Assembly: GCF_017873555.1 (NCBI RefSeq)
Contig: NZ_JAGGKE010000002.1
Span: 186,001 to 250,000, forward strand
Length of the DNA stretch: 64,000 nucleotides
DNA from: Halorubrum trapanicum
GTDB lineage: Archaea > Halobacteriota > Halobacteria > Halobacteriales > Haloferacaceae
Direction: 5' to 3'
Within the stretch, counting starts at the first letter, position 1; the number at the start of each line of letters is the position of its first letter. The notes under the pieces were generated by a model. It did not search any database, was not told the origin of the DNA, and saw only the letters and a program-made list of their open reading frames with translations. Shown piece after piece: positions 16,394-23,753 of the stretch. The translations under genes were made by a program, and so were the position numbers.

Positions 16394-17755
16394 ATGGGTA
16401 GCGACGAACGGGACGGCTCGACCGCCGGGACGAACGGTGCCGAGTCGACCGACACCGACGGCTCCGGCGGGGTCGACTACGCCGCGCGGGCGGCCGACGT
16501 CCTCGGCTTCTCGCGGTGGTGGCAGATCGCCGCCGCGGCCGGGATGATGGCCGCGGTGAGCCCGTACCAGTACGTCTGGTCGTCCATCGAGCAGCCGCTG
16601 GCGGACAGCCTCGACATCGCGCTGCCGGCGCTGGGCGCGGTGTTCTCCTTTTATGTGGTGTTTCAGTCGCTCTCGCAGTTCCCTGCGGGGAAGTGGCGCG
16701 ACAGCCGCGGCCCGGGCGCGCTCACGTTCCTCGCCGCGCTGCTGGCCGGCGGGGGGTACATCGGACTGGCGTACGCGACGAGTCTCTGGCAGCTGTACCT
16801 GCTGTACTCGCTTGGCGCAGTCGGCGTGGGAATCGTCTACACCGTCGCGGTCAACACCGCGGTCAAGTGGTTCCCCGACCGCACCGGGCTGACGACCGGC
16901 GTCGGGACGATGGCGTTCGCCGCCGGGAGCGCCCTCGTCGTCCCGTACGTGCGCGCGAACGCGACCGTGGCGGCGTACAGCAATGTTCTCCGCAACATCG
17001 GGATCGGCATCCTGGTCGTCACGCTCGTCGGCTCGTTCCTCCTCCGGGACCCGCCGGAAAACTGGCTGGACCGCGAGAACGGTACCGACGGCGGTGACGG
17101 CGACAACGAGGGGCTCGCCGCGTCGATCCGCGGCCGCAACTACTCCACGCGCGAGATGCTCTCGACGTGGCAGTTCTGGCTGCTGTACGCGATGTTCATC
17201 GCGATGGCGAGCGCCGACCTCCTCGTCATCGCGAACGTGGTCCGGTTCGCGGAGAACTTCGGGCTGGCGGCGCTCGTCGCGACGCTCTCCGCGACACTCC
17301 TCCCCGTCGCCGCGGGCGTCTCGCGGATGATCCTCGGCGAGGCGATAGACCGGTTCAGCCGCAAGCACGTGATGGCGGGGTCGTTCCTCCTCGCCGGGCT
17401 GTTCCGGATCGGGCTGGTGGGCGCCGGCGAGGCCGGTAACGGCGCCGTCTTCGTCGCGTTCGTCCTCGGCGCGATGTTCTTCTCCTCGCCGCTGTACGTC
17501 TTCTTCCCGTCGCTTTTGGCCGACTACTTCGGCGCGGCCAACTCCTCCGGCAACTACGCGGTCCTGTACACCGCGAAGGTCGGCGGCGGCGTCTTCTCCG
17601 GCACCGTCGCCGGCTACCTCGTCGCGACGCTCGGCTGGACCCCGACGTTCACGCTGGGCGGCGTGCTGGCGGTCGCCGCGGGGCTGGCGGTGTACGCCCT
17701 CCGCCCGCCGAGCGGGTCCGGACTGGAAACGGCCGAGCCGGCGGCCGCGGACTGA
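16394..17755 (+). CDS. MFS transporter, OFA (oxalate/formate) family
   Basis: A 453-residue transporter with 12 hydrophobic segments and a long acidic N-terminal tail. The membrane part begins with WWQIAAAAGMMAAVSPYQYVWSS, includes the loop motif FPAGKWRDSRG between helices 2 and 3, and has NTAVKWFPDRTGLTTGVG between helices 4 and 5, all typical of the OFA branch. Relatives exchange oxalate, formate or other small carboxylates. Its position after the lactate permease hints at small organic acid uptake, though the 216-bp gap suggests separate transcription. Confidence 0.88.
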   Translation: MGSDERDGSTAGTNGAESTDTDGSGGVDYAARAADVLGFSRWWQIAAAAGMMAAVSPYQYVWSSIEQPLADSLDIALPALGAVFSFYVVFQSLSQFPAGKWRDSRGPGALTFLAALLAGGGYIGLAYATSLWQLYLLYSLGAVGVGIVYTVAVNTAVKWFPDRTGLTTGVGTMAFAAGSALVVPYVRANATVAAYSNVLRNIGIGILVVTLVGSFLLRDPPENWLDRENGTDGGDGDNEGLAASIRGRNYSTREMLSTWQFWLLYAMFIAMASADLLVIANVVRFAENFGLAALVATLSATLLPVAAGVSRMILGEAIDRFSRKHVMAGSFLLAGLFRIGLVGAGEAGNGAVFVAFVLGAMFFSSPLYVFFPSLLADYFGAANSSGNYAVLYTAKVGGGVFSGTVAGYLVATLGWTPTFTLGGVLAVAAGLAVYALRPPSGSGLETAEPAAAD

Positions 17756-17808
17756 CGCCGCTCGCCGCCACCGGGCGCCTTTTTGCCGGCGCGCACCTAC
17801 GCAGGGCA

Positions 17809-18576
17809 ATGGAACACACCGCCGCCGCGACCGATGACAACCTCTTTCCCGCGCCTCGCTCCGAGGTCTTTCAGGACCAGGGGAAGTTCCGCACTCGCTT
17901 CAACTTCCCGGGCCGGAACCTGCCGGACGGCGACGACCACGGGTACGGCCCCCTCTCGACGGTCGTCGAGTCGTTCATGGACCCCGGCACGCTGATCCGG
18001 ATGCACCAGCACCGCGACGAGGAGATCGTCTCGTGGGTGCCCGCCGGCGTGATGCGCCACGACGACCGCGAGGGCAACGAGCTGGTCACCGACTCGGAAC
18101 ACCTCCTCGTGATGAACGCGGGCGCGGGGTTCTGGCACGCCGAGGAGACACTCGCGGACGACCCGCCGCTCCGGATGCTCCAGATCTTCGTCCGCCCGCA
18201 GGAGGTGGGCCTGGAGCCCGGCATCCAGCACGGGCCGCTCCCGGACCCCGAGCCGAACGAGTGGCGTCGCGTGTTCGCGCCCGCGGGATCCGACCTCCCC
18301 TTCACCGTGCGCAACGCGGTCGACTGCTACGACGTTCGCCTCGACGCGGACGCGGGCGCGGCGCTCCCGGAGATCGAGGGACGTGACGCTTACGTGTACG
18401 TGTTCGAGGGCGACGTCGACGTCGACGACGCCGCGCTCGACGAGACGGAGAGCGTCCTGTGGACCGGTGACAACGCGCCGCCGACCGTCACCGCGGGCGA
18501 CGAGGGCGCGACCGTCGTCGCGTTCCTCGTCGACCCCGACGCGCCCGTGACGCGGCAGGGGACGATCGGGCGATAG
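17809..18576 (+). CDS. Pirin-like bicupin protein
   Basis: A 255-residue pirin-family protein. The N-terminal cupin carries metal ligands H66, H68 (MHQHRDEEIVSWVPAG), H110 and E112 (FWHAEE), and a second, degenerate cupin forms the C-terminal half. The length is close to the family norm. Bacterial pirins can be quercetinases or modulate pyruvate metabolism; here only iron/metal binding is a safe inference. The gene is 53 bp after the MFS transporter on the same strand. Confidence 0.85.
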   Translation: MEHTAAATDDNLFPAPRSEVFQDQGKFRTRFNFPGRNLPDGDDHGYGPLSTVVESFMDPGTLIRMHQHRDEEIVSWVPAGVMRHDDREGNELVTDSEHLLVMNAGAGFWHAEETLADDPPLRMLQIFVRPQEVGLEPGIQHGPLPDPEPNEWRRVFAPAGSDLPFTVRNAVDCYDVRLDADAGAALPEIEGRDAYVYVFEGDVDVDDAALDETESVLWTGDNAPPTVTAGDEGATVVAFLVDPDAPVTRQGTIGR

Positions 18577-19074
18577 AAGAGGACAGCAAGACAGATAGCT
18601 GAAGTACGCGAATCGGTGCGGCGACGGCGATACGATATTTAAACAGCCGCGGGCGCCCGCGACGATCGCTCATAAGGAGCGGTGCGGTGGCGCGCGCCTC
18701 CGAGCGGTCGCCACCGGCGACCGCGGGGAGCGCGTGCGAGGGAGTCAGTCGCCGGAGCGAAGCGGAGGCGACTGACGAGGCTGGGGAGGCGTGAGGTGCT
18801 GTGCGGTCGCGGTCGGGTGGGACTCAAAGGGGCAGCCGCGAGGGCGAAGCACGCCGCAGTAAGCACCACAGCGAGTGAGCGGAGCGAACGAGCGAGGCGC
18901 ACAACAAGGCGCGCGAGCCGTCGCGGCTGGGGCTTTGGAGGTGTTCCCGCCAGCAGCCGCGTATCTCCGAGCGGCTGGGGCTTCGGAGGTGTCAGTCGCC
19001 GATCCGTCAGCGACAGTTTACGAAATCGCGTCGGGTCGGAAAGGCTCAACTGCCGGCCCGATAAACCCTGAGCC
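18577..19074. other. Intergenic region containing the dispersed repeat
   Basis: No convincing gene in these 498 bp. The ORFs here have a tell-tale Arg/Ser composition and arise from the repeat that fills 18688-18992. The segment just before 18687 (GATATTTAAACAGCC) is AT-rich and may be the flank of the insertion. Confidence 0.6.
18688..18992 (+). repeat. Dispersed repeat copy A with doubled end unit
   Basis: Core 18688-18945 begins TGGCGCGCGCCTCCGAG and ends GGCTGGGGCTTTGGAGGTG; a second copy of the end unit (CGGCTGGGGCTTCGGAGGTG) lies at 18971-18992. The reverse complement of 25900-26152 matches it along most of its length, including GAGGCTGGGGAGGCGTGAGG and GGAGCGCGTGCGAGGGAGTC. It has no coding capacity and is a MITE-like or RNA-encoding element of unknown type. 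Copies in related genomes are expected. Confidence 0.8.
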
Positions 19075-19617
19075 ATGCGCACCCCGCTCGCGGCCGCCGG
19101 ACTCGTCGCGCTCGGCGTCCTCCTGATGGCGAACCCCCTGTTCCTCCCCGTCCCGGTCGGGGAGCCGGACCCCGCGTACACGCACACGGTCCAGCCGGTG
19201 ACCGACGGGTCGGTCGCCGGCTTCGAGTCGCCCGCGACCGGCGCGGGTAACGAGACCGACGGGGGCAACGACTCGAACGCGTCGGACGCGGTCGTCGCGT
19301 ACGCCGACCTCGCCCCCGACGCCCGCGAAGCGTTCGACCGCGCTCGCGACGCGCCGGAGGGCGGATTCGGCGTCGAGGACCCGGCCGAGCGCGTCGACTC
19401 GCTGCCGTACCCGACAGAGCCGACGCTCGGCGACGGACTGCTGATCGTCGAGTACGACGGCGAGCGGTACGAGTTCTGGACCCGAACCGTCGAGCGCGAG
19501 CCGGGCGCCGTCGTCGCGCAGCGGACGCTGCTCCAGCCCGTCGCGTTCCTCGCTGGCTTCCTCGCGGTCGTCGCCGGCGCCGCGGTCGGACTGCGGGGGC
19601 GACTCGGCGGGGACTGA
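19075..19617 (+). CDS. Membrane-anchored exported protein, unknown
   Basis: A 180-residue protein. An N-terminal hydrophobic helix (residues 4-27, LAAAGLVALGVLLMANPLF) and a C-terminal helix (about 151-175, PVAFLAGFLAVVAGAAVGL) flank an acidic middle domain. Thus it is probably a double-anchored or signal-peptide-bearing membrane protein facing outside. Segments YADLAPDAREAFDRARDAPE and YDGERYEFWTR look like a haloarchaeal family domain, but no function is known. The start at 19075 follows the repeat by about 80 bp. Confidence 0.65.
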   Translation: MRTPLAAAGLVALGVLLMANPLFLPVPVGEPDPAYTHTVQPVTDGSVAGFESPATGAGNETDGGNDSNASDAVVAYADLAPDAREAFDRARDAPEGGFGVEDPAERVDSLPYPTEPTLGDGLLIVEYDGERYEFWTRTVEREPGAVVAQRTLLQPVAFLAGFLAVVAGAAVGLRGRLGGD

Positions 19618-19650
19618 CGGAACGACTCGGCGGGGACTGACGAGTCGGCT

Positions 19651-20691
19651 CTACTCCGAGACCGTCGGCGTCGGCTGTCCGACCGGCTCGGGGGCGTCGC
19701 CCGCCTCGATCGCCCGCCGGGTCGACTCGTCGATCTCGACGAGGTGACACAGCGGGTTGCCGGGGTAGACGACCGGGTTCTCCAAGAGACCGATCAGGAG
19801 ACCGGTGAAGGGCGCCTCGACCGCGACCGCGTCCTCCTTGAACGGGTTGGTGATCGTCGCGATGCGCTTGCCCTCGCGGACGAGCGACCCGCTCTCGAAG
19901 TGGGTGTCGACGATGCCGCCGGAGTCGGCGCGCAGCCACGTCTTCTCGCCCGCGCCGGCGACGATCGTGCGCCAGCCGGGCCAGCGAACCGTGGTCTCCA
20001 AGAGACCGTACTCCGCGAAGACGGAGCGAACACCGGCGAGCGCGTCGTCGATCAGCGGGCGCTGGAACCGGTGGGCCTCGCCCATCTCGATCGTGATCGT
20101 CGGGATGTCGTCGTCGGTGGCCTCGCCGCGGAGGGTGCCGCCCGGGCCGTCGCTGTCGATGACGACCTTCGAGCCGAACGCCATCGCGAGGCGGTAGACC
20201 GCCTCGTCGGTCATGTCAGCCCGGACGTGGAGCATGTTCGTCCGCCCGCGAGTGGAGGTGTGGAAGTCGAGTCCGAAGTCGCAGGGTTCGATGAAGTTCG
20301 TGTAGATCTGGTGGGCCATCCGCTTCGAACTGGTCGATCCGCGTTTCCCGGGGAACGACCGGTTCAGGTCGCGGTCGTAGACGGGGAGGTAGCGCTGCTG
20401 GGCGAGGAAGCCGGGGACGTTGAGGACGGGGAGACAGACCAGGGTGCCCGAGAGCGCCGAGAGGTCCCACTCGTGGGCGACCTCGCGGACGACCTCGATC
20501 CCGTTGAGTTCGTCGCCGTGGGCGGCGGCGGTGAGGAACGCGGTCGGCCCGTCGCGCTCGCCGTTGACGATGGTGACCGGGATCCGCACCGGGTCGCCGA
20601 GGTACGTCTCGCTGATCCCGTAGCGGATGTTCTGCGTCTCGCCGGGCGGTACAGCCCCGCCGTTGTACGTGAACGCCCGGTCGTCGCTCAT
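19651..20691 (-). CDS. Aspartoacylase/succinylglutamate desuccinylase-like hydrolase
   Basis: A 346-residue zinc carboxypeptidase-fold hydrolase (AstE/AspA family) from the ATG at 20691 (MSDDRAFTYNGG). Zinc ligands are H58 and E61 in AAAHGDELNG and H144 in FGLDFHTSTRG; the catalytic Glu is likely in TITIEMGEAH. A C-terminal beta-barrel, about residues 255-340, resembles a biotinyl-lipoyl domain. The family cleaves N-acyl amino acids. It is divergent from, and only 110 bp away from, an ATP-grasp/retropepsin fusion, suggesting both act on the same amide-linked product. Confidence 0.9.
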   Translation of the reverse strand: MSDDRAFTYNGGAVPPGETQNIRYGISETYLGDPVRIPVTIVNGERDGPTAFLTAAAHGDELNGIEVVREVAHEWDLSALSGTLVCLPVLNVPGFLAQQRYLPVYDRDLNRSFPGKRGSTSSKRMAHQIYTNFIEPCDFGLDFHTSTRGRTNMLHVRADMTDEAVYRLAMAFGSKVVIDSDGPGGTLRGEATDDDIPTITIEMGEAHRFQRPLIDDALAGVRSVFAEYGLLETTVRWPGWRTIVAGAGEKTWLRADSGGIVDTHFESGSLVREGKRIATITNPFKEDAVAVEAPFTGLLIGLLENPVVYPGNPLCHLVEIDESTRRAIEAGDAPEPVGQPTPTVSE

Positions 20692-20715
20692 GCCGGAGCG
20701 GAACACGGCGGCGGG

Positions 20716-20724
20716 TATATATAT
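20716..20724 (-). promoter_or_regulatory. TATA box of the aspartoacylase-like gene
   Basis: TATATATAT is centred about 29 nt upstream of the ATG at 20691, consistent with a leaderless transcript. It lies in the shared intergenic region with the ATP-grasp gene. Confidence 0.55.
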
Positions 20725-20772
20725 GGCGACCGGCCGACCCGACGTTTCGCCGTGCTGAATCGATCGGCGCGC

Positions 20773-20778
20773 CTTTTA
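20773..20778 (+). promoter_or_regulatory. TATA box of the ATP-grasp gene
   Basis: TTTTAT is centred about 27 nt upstream of the ATG at 20802, which again suggests a leaderless transcript and supports the choice of 20802 over the upstream GTG at 20793. Confidence 0.45.
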
Positions 20779-20801
20779 TCTCGGCCCACGCAGTGACGCG
20801 T

Positions 20802-22157
20802 ATGAGTTCGGACTCGGTTCGGGTGGGAGTGCTGTCGCTGCACAACAGCAAGGAGACGAAGGCGATCTGCAACGCGGTCGAGGACCTCGGCCACGAGCCG
20901 GTGTGGCTCCGCGAGGAGAACGCCGCGGTCAGCGTCGAGGACGGCGACGTGTCGGTCGAACCCGCGGTCGACGTGATCGCGAACCGCCTCCTCGTGTCGA
21001 ACACCGACCAGCCCGCGGAGCTTTTGGGGCTGGCGGCGACGTTCGAGCGCATTCGACCGATGTTGAACGAGCCGAACGCGGTGCTGGCGTCGATCCACAA
21101 GTTCGCCACGGCCGCGACGCTCGCCGACTGGAACATCCGCGTGCCGGACGCGCTGCTCGCGCTGTCGAACGACCGCCTCAACGAGGACCGGGAGCGGTTC
21201 GGCGACGTGGGCGTGTACAAGACCGCGATCGGTACCCACGGCGGCGGGACGTGGAAGGTCGACCTCACGGAGCGCGTGAACCCGAAGGTGGGCAATCGAC
21301 AGGCGTTCCTCCAGCAGCTCATCGACCGCGACGACGAGAAGCACCGCGACCTCCGGGTGTACGTCGTCGGCGACGAGATCGTCGGCTCGATGTACCGCTA
21401 CGCGCCCGAGGGCGACTGGCGCACCAACGTCGCGCTCGGCGGCGCGGTCGAGGACGCCACCGACGACATGCCCGAGGAGGCGGCCGACACCGCCCTCTAC
21501 GCGGCCGAGGTGATGGGGCTGGACTACGCCGGCGTCGACCTCGTCGAGGGGTACGACGGCTGGTACGTCCTCGAAGTGAACCCCACCGCGGGGTTCAAGG
21601 GCCTCTTCGAGGCGACCGGCACCAGCCCCGCGCCGCACATCGCCAAGCTCGCGATCGAGACGGTCGGCGGCGAGGTCGACGACGAGGCGGTCGCGCGCGT
21701 CGCGGGCGCCCTCGACGACTCGCGGCCCTCCTGCGCGCCGGCGCCGAAGCCGACCTCAACGGAGCAGCCCGACATCGGCTACATCGAGGAGGTCGTCGTC
21801 ACCGGCACCTCCGGCTCCACGCAGGCGCTCGCGAAGTCGGACACGGGCGCGACCCGGACGAGCATCGACACGCAGCTCGCCGCCGAAATCGGCGCCGGCC
21901 CGATCAAGAGCATGACGCGCGTGAAGTCGGGCAGCGTGAAGGGCGGGAAGGCCCGTCCGGTCGTCGACCTCGTCATCGGCATCGGCGGCAACCAGCACAC
22001 GGTCACCGCGAGCGTCGAGGACCGCGGACACATGGAGTACCCGCTGCTGCTCGGCCGTGACATCCTCACCGACTACCGGGTCGACGTCCGCCGGCGCGCG
22101 GACACCGACGAGGCGGAGCGCGACGAGACGGGGGAAATATTGGAGGAGGAGGAGTGA
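20802..22157 (+). CDS. RimK-type ATP-grasp ligase fused to a retropepsin-like domain
   Basis: A 451-residue two-domain protein. Residues 5-300 are an ATP-grasp ligase of the RimK/LysX kind: K140 in GVYKTAIGTHGGG, the metal-binding Glu/Asn in LEVNPTAGF (E258, N260). Residues 330-430 are the RimB/DUF785 domain, once called an ATP-dependent zinc protease and now viewed as a retropepsin-like aspartyl protease: DTGA at 347-350 and LLLGRDIL at 416-423. RimK enzymes add glutamate or other amino acids to protein tails. Fusion to a protease and divergence from a desuccinylase/aspartoacylase gene suggest a make-and-cut pathway for an amino-acid conjugate. Confidence 0.9.
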   Translation: MSSDSVRVGVLSLHNSKETKAICNAVEDLGHEPVWLREENAAVSVEDGDVSVEPAVDVIANRLLVSNTDQPAELLGLAATFERIRPMLNEPNAVLASIHKFATAATLADWNIRVPDALLALSNDRLNEDRERFGDVGVYKTAIGTHGGGTWKVDLTERVNPKVGNRQAFLQQLIDRDDEKHRDLRVYVVGDEIVGSMYRYAPEGDWRTNVALGGAVEDATDDMPEEAADTALYAAEVMGLDYAGVDLVEGYDGWYVLEVNPTAGFKGLFEATGTSPAPHIAKLAIETVGGEVDDEAVARVAGALDDSRPSCAPAPKPTSTEQPDIGYIEEVVVTGTSGSTQALAKSDTGATRTSIDTQLAAEIGAGPIKSMTRVKSGSVKGGKARPVVDLVIGIGGNQHTVTASVEDRGHMEYPLLLGRDILTDYRVDVRRRADTDEAERDETGEILEEEE

Positions 22158-22224
22158 CGCCGGCGTCTCGTCGCCGGGCCGAACGCCGAGGTCGTGTAAC
22201 GAAGATATAAGACCGAGGGTGTCA

Positions 22225-22683
22225 ATGGCACGGCACATGGTAAAGAGCACGGTTCGGTTTCCGGAACCGGTGGTCGAGGAGATCGAATCGCTCGTCGACG
22301 ACGGGCAGTTCGAGAGCAAGTCGGAGTTCTACCGCTTCTCGGCCGACTACGTGCTCTCCCGGACGCTCGACGACTACGAGCCGGAGACGATCGACTACGA
22401 GGCGATCGAAGCGGAGGTGATCCCGGACGCGGAGCGGGAGCTCGGCGGCGACCGCGACGCGGACGGGCCGCCGTTCTTCGAGTCCGTCGCGTTCGTGCGG
22501 AAGCTCGCGCTCCGCGGGAAGTTCAGCGACGCCGAGGACTTCATCGACCACCAGTACGTCCCGGGCGACCGGCACGCCGTCCTCCTCGAAGAGATCCTCC
22601 GGCTGTACCGCGAGGACACGGCGAGCGACGACCGGTCGCCGGCGTCCGAACGCGAAGGGGATCCGACGACTCGAAATCGATAA
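22225..22683 (+). CDS. Ribbon-helix-helix (CopG-like) regulator
   Basis: About 152 residues from the ATG at 22225 (MARHMVKSTVRFPE); the ATG at 22237 is also possible. Residues 5-50 form an RHH domain (KSTVRFPEPVVEEIESLVDDGQF), followed by a conserved C-terminal alpha-helical extension (FVRKLALRGKFSDAEDFIDHQYV). Haloarchaeal RHH proteins of this type are DNA-binding regulators. It starts 67 bp after the ATP-grasp gene and may be cotranscribed. No partner toxin is visible. Confidence 0.8.
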   Translation: MARHMVKSTVRFPEPVVEEIESLVDDGQFESKSEFYRFSADYVLSRTLDDYEPETIDYEAIEAEVIPDAERELGGDRDADGPPFFESVAFVRKLALRGKFSDAEDFIDHQYVPGDRHAVLLEEILRLYREDTASDDRSPASEREGDPTTRNR

Positions 22684-22707
22684 CCCGGTCGACACCGCTC
22701 AGCGCGC

Positions 22708-22971
22708 ATGAACGTCGTCACGCTCGAACGAACTCGAACCTGTATTCGGTGCCACGAACGGTTCACCGAACCGGCGGGAACCGTCACGCGCATCTGCGAC
22801 GACTGCCCGGGCCGCAGGCCGGGAGCGTCCCTCGGCGCGGCGGGCGGGAACGTCGTGGACCGCGGCCGGGAGCGGTCGTGTATCCGCTGTGGGGAGCGGT
22901 TTCTCGAAGTGCCGGGCGAGATATCGCGGCTCTGTCGGTCGTGCGATCCGGACCACGTCGTCCTCGACTGA
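22708..22971 (+). CDS. Small protein with duplicated zinc ribbon
   Basis: An 87-residue protein made of two copies of a CxxC(x~15)CxxC module. Copy one is CIRCHERFTEPAGTVTR then ICDDC; copy two is CIRCGERFLEVPGEISR then LCRSC. Each should bind one zinc ion. Such small haloarchaeal zinc-finger proteins are usually regulators or adaptors. It begins 25 bp after the RHH gene on the same strand. The internal repeat is strong evidence that it is a real gene despite its size. Confidence 0.75.
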   Translation: MNVVTLERTRTCIRCHERFTEPAGTVTRICDDCPGRRPGASLGAAGGNVVDRGRERSCIRCGERFLEVPGEISRLCRSCDPDHVVLD

Positions 22972-22989
22972 CGCCGAGCCGCCGCCGAA

Positions 22990-23607
22990 CTACGACTCGT
23001 ACTCGGCCCAGATGTACCGCGTCCCGTAGCTCCGGTACGGCCGCCACGCCTCGCCGATCTCGCGCATCTCCGCGCGCGACAGCTCCTCGCCGTCGTTGTA
23101 GGTCTGCTCGATCCCCTTCCGCACCGCGAGATCGCCGAGCGGCAGCACGTCCTCGCGGCCGAGCGCGAAGATGAGGTACATCCGCGCGGTCCACGCGCCG
23201 ACCCCGTGAATCTCGGTGAGCGCGTCGACCACCGCCTCGTCGCTCCGGTCCGCAAGCCCCTCCCGGGTGAAGTCGCGCTCGTCGTCGCGGAAGGCCGCGG
23301 CGACGTTCCGCAGGTACTCGACCTTCGTGCCGCTGAGTCCGGCCTCGCGCAGGGCCGACTCGTCCGCGTCGAGGACCCGGTCGGGCGTCGGGTCGCCGCC
23401 GAGAACGTCCACGAACCGCTCGCGGATCGCCGCCGCGGAGGCGGTCGAGAGCTGCTGGTTCACGATCGAGGTACAGAGCCGGCCGAACTCGTCGTCCGCG
23501 GGCGCGACGTCGAGGGGGCCGTGCCGGTCGATCAGCGCCGCCATCGTCGGGTCCTTTCGAAGCACTTCGGTGACCGACGCGTTCGCGCCGTCGACTCCGT
23601 CGTCCAT
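22990..23607 (-). CDS. DNA-3-methyladenine glycosylase, AlkA-type
   Basis: A 205-residue HhH-GPD base-excision glycosylase from the ATG at 23607 (MDDGVDGANASV). The helix-hairpin-helix is residues 131-142 (TEIHGVGAWTAR) and the catalytic aspartate is D159 in LPLGDLAVRKG. It removes alkylated purines (3-methyladenine and similar) from DNA. The [4Fe-4S] cluster Cys motif of MutY/Nth is absent, as expected for AlkA. It is compact, lacking the N-terminal domain of bacterial AlkA. Confidence 0.9.
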   Translation of the reverse strand: MDDGVDGANASVTEVLRKDPTMAALIDRHGPLDVAPADDEFGRLCTSIVNQQLSTASAAAIRERFVDVLGGDPTPDRVLDADESALREAGLSGTKVEYLRNVAAAFRDDERDFTREGLADRSDEAVVDALTEIHGVGAWTARMYLIFALGREDVLPLGDLAVRKGIEQTYNDGEELSRAEMREIGEAWRPYRSYGTRYIWAEYES

Positions 23608-23753
23608 ACAGAATCGACGGGACCGCACGCACGAGTACGTTCGGTTCCCGTCCGACCTGCCTCGTCTCCCTCCCAGCCGCCCGAATAAACTCACCGCGCG
23701 TTTTGGGTTTGGAAGATGGAAACGTTCAACCATGACGGTTCCGACCCTCAGGT

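Noticed and set aside
18639-19071. ORFs inside the dispersed repeat
   Set aside because: Composition follows the repeat on both strands and the same peptides do not persist in copy B in frame with a start.
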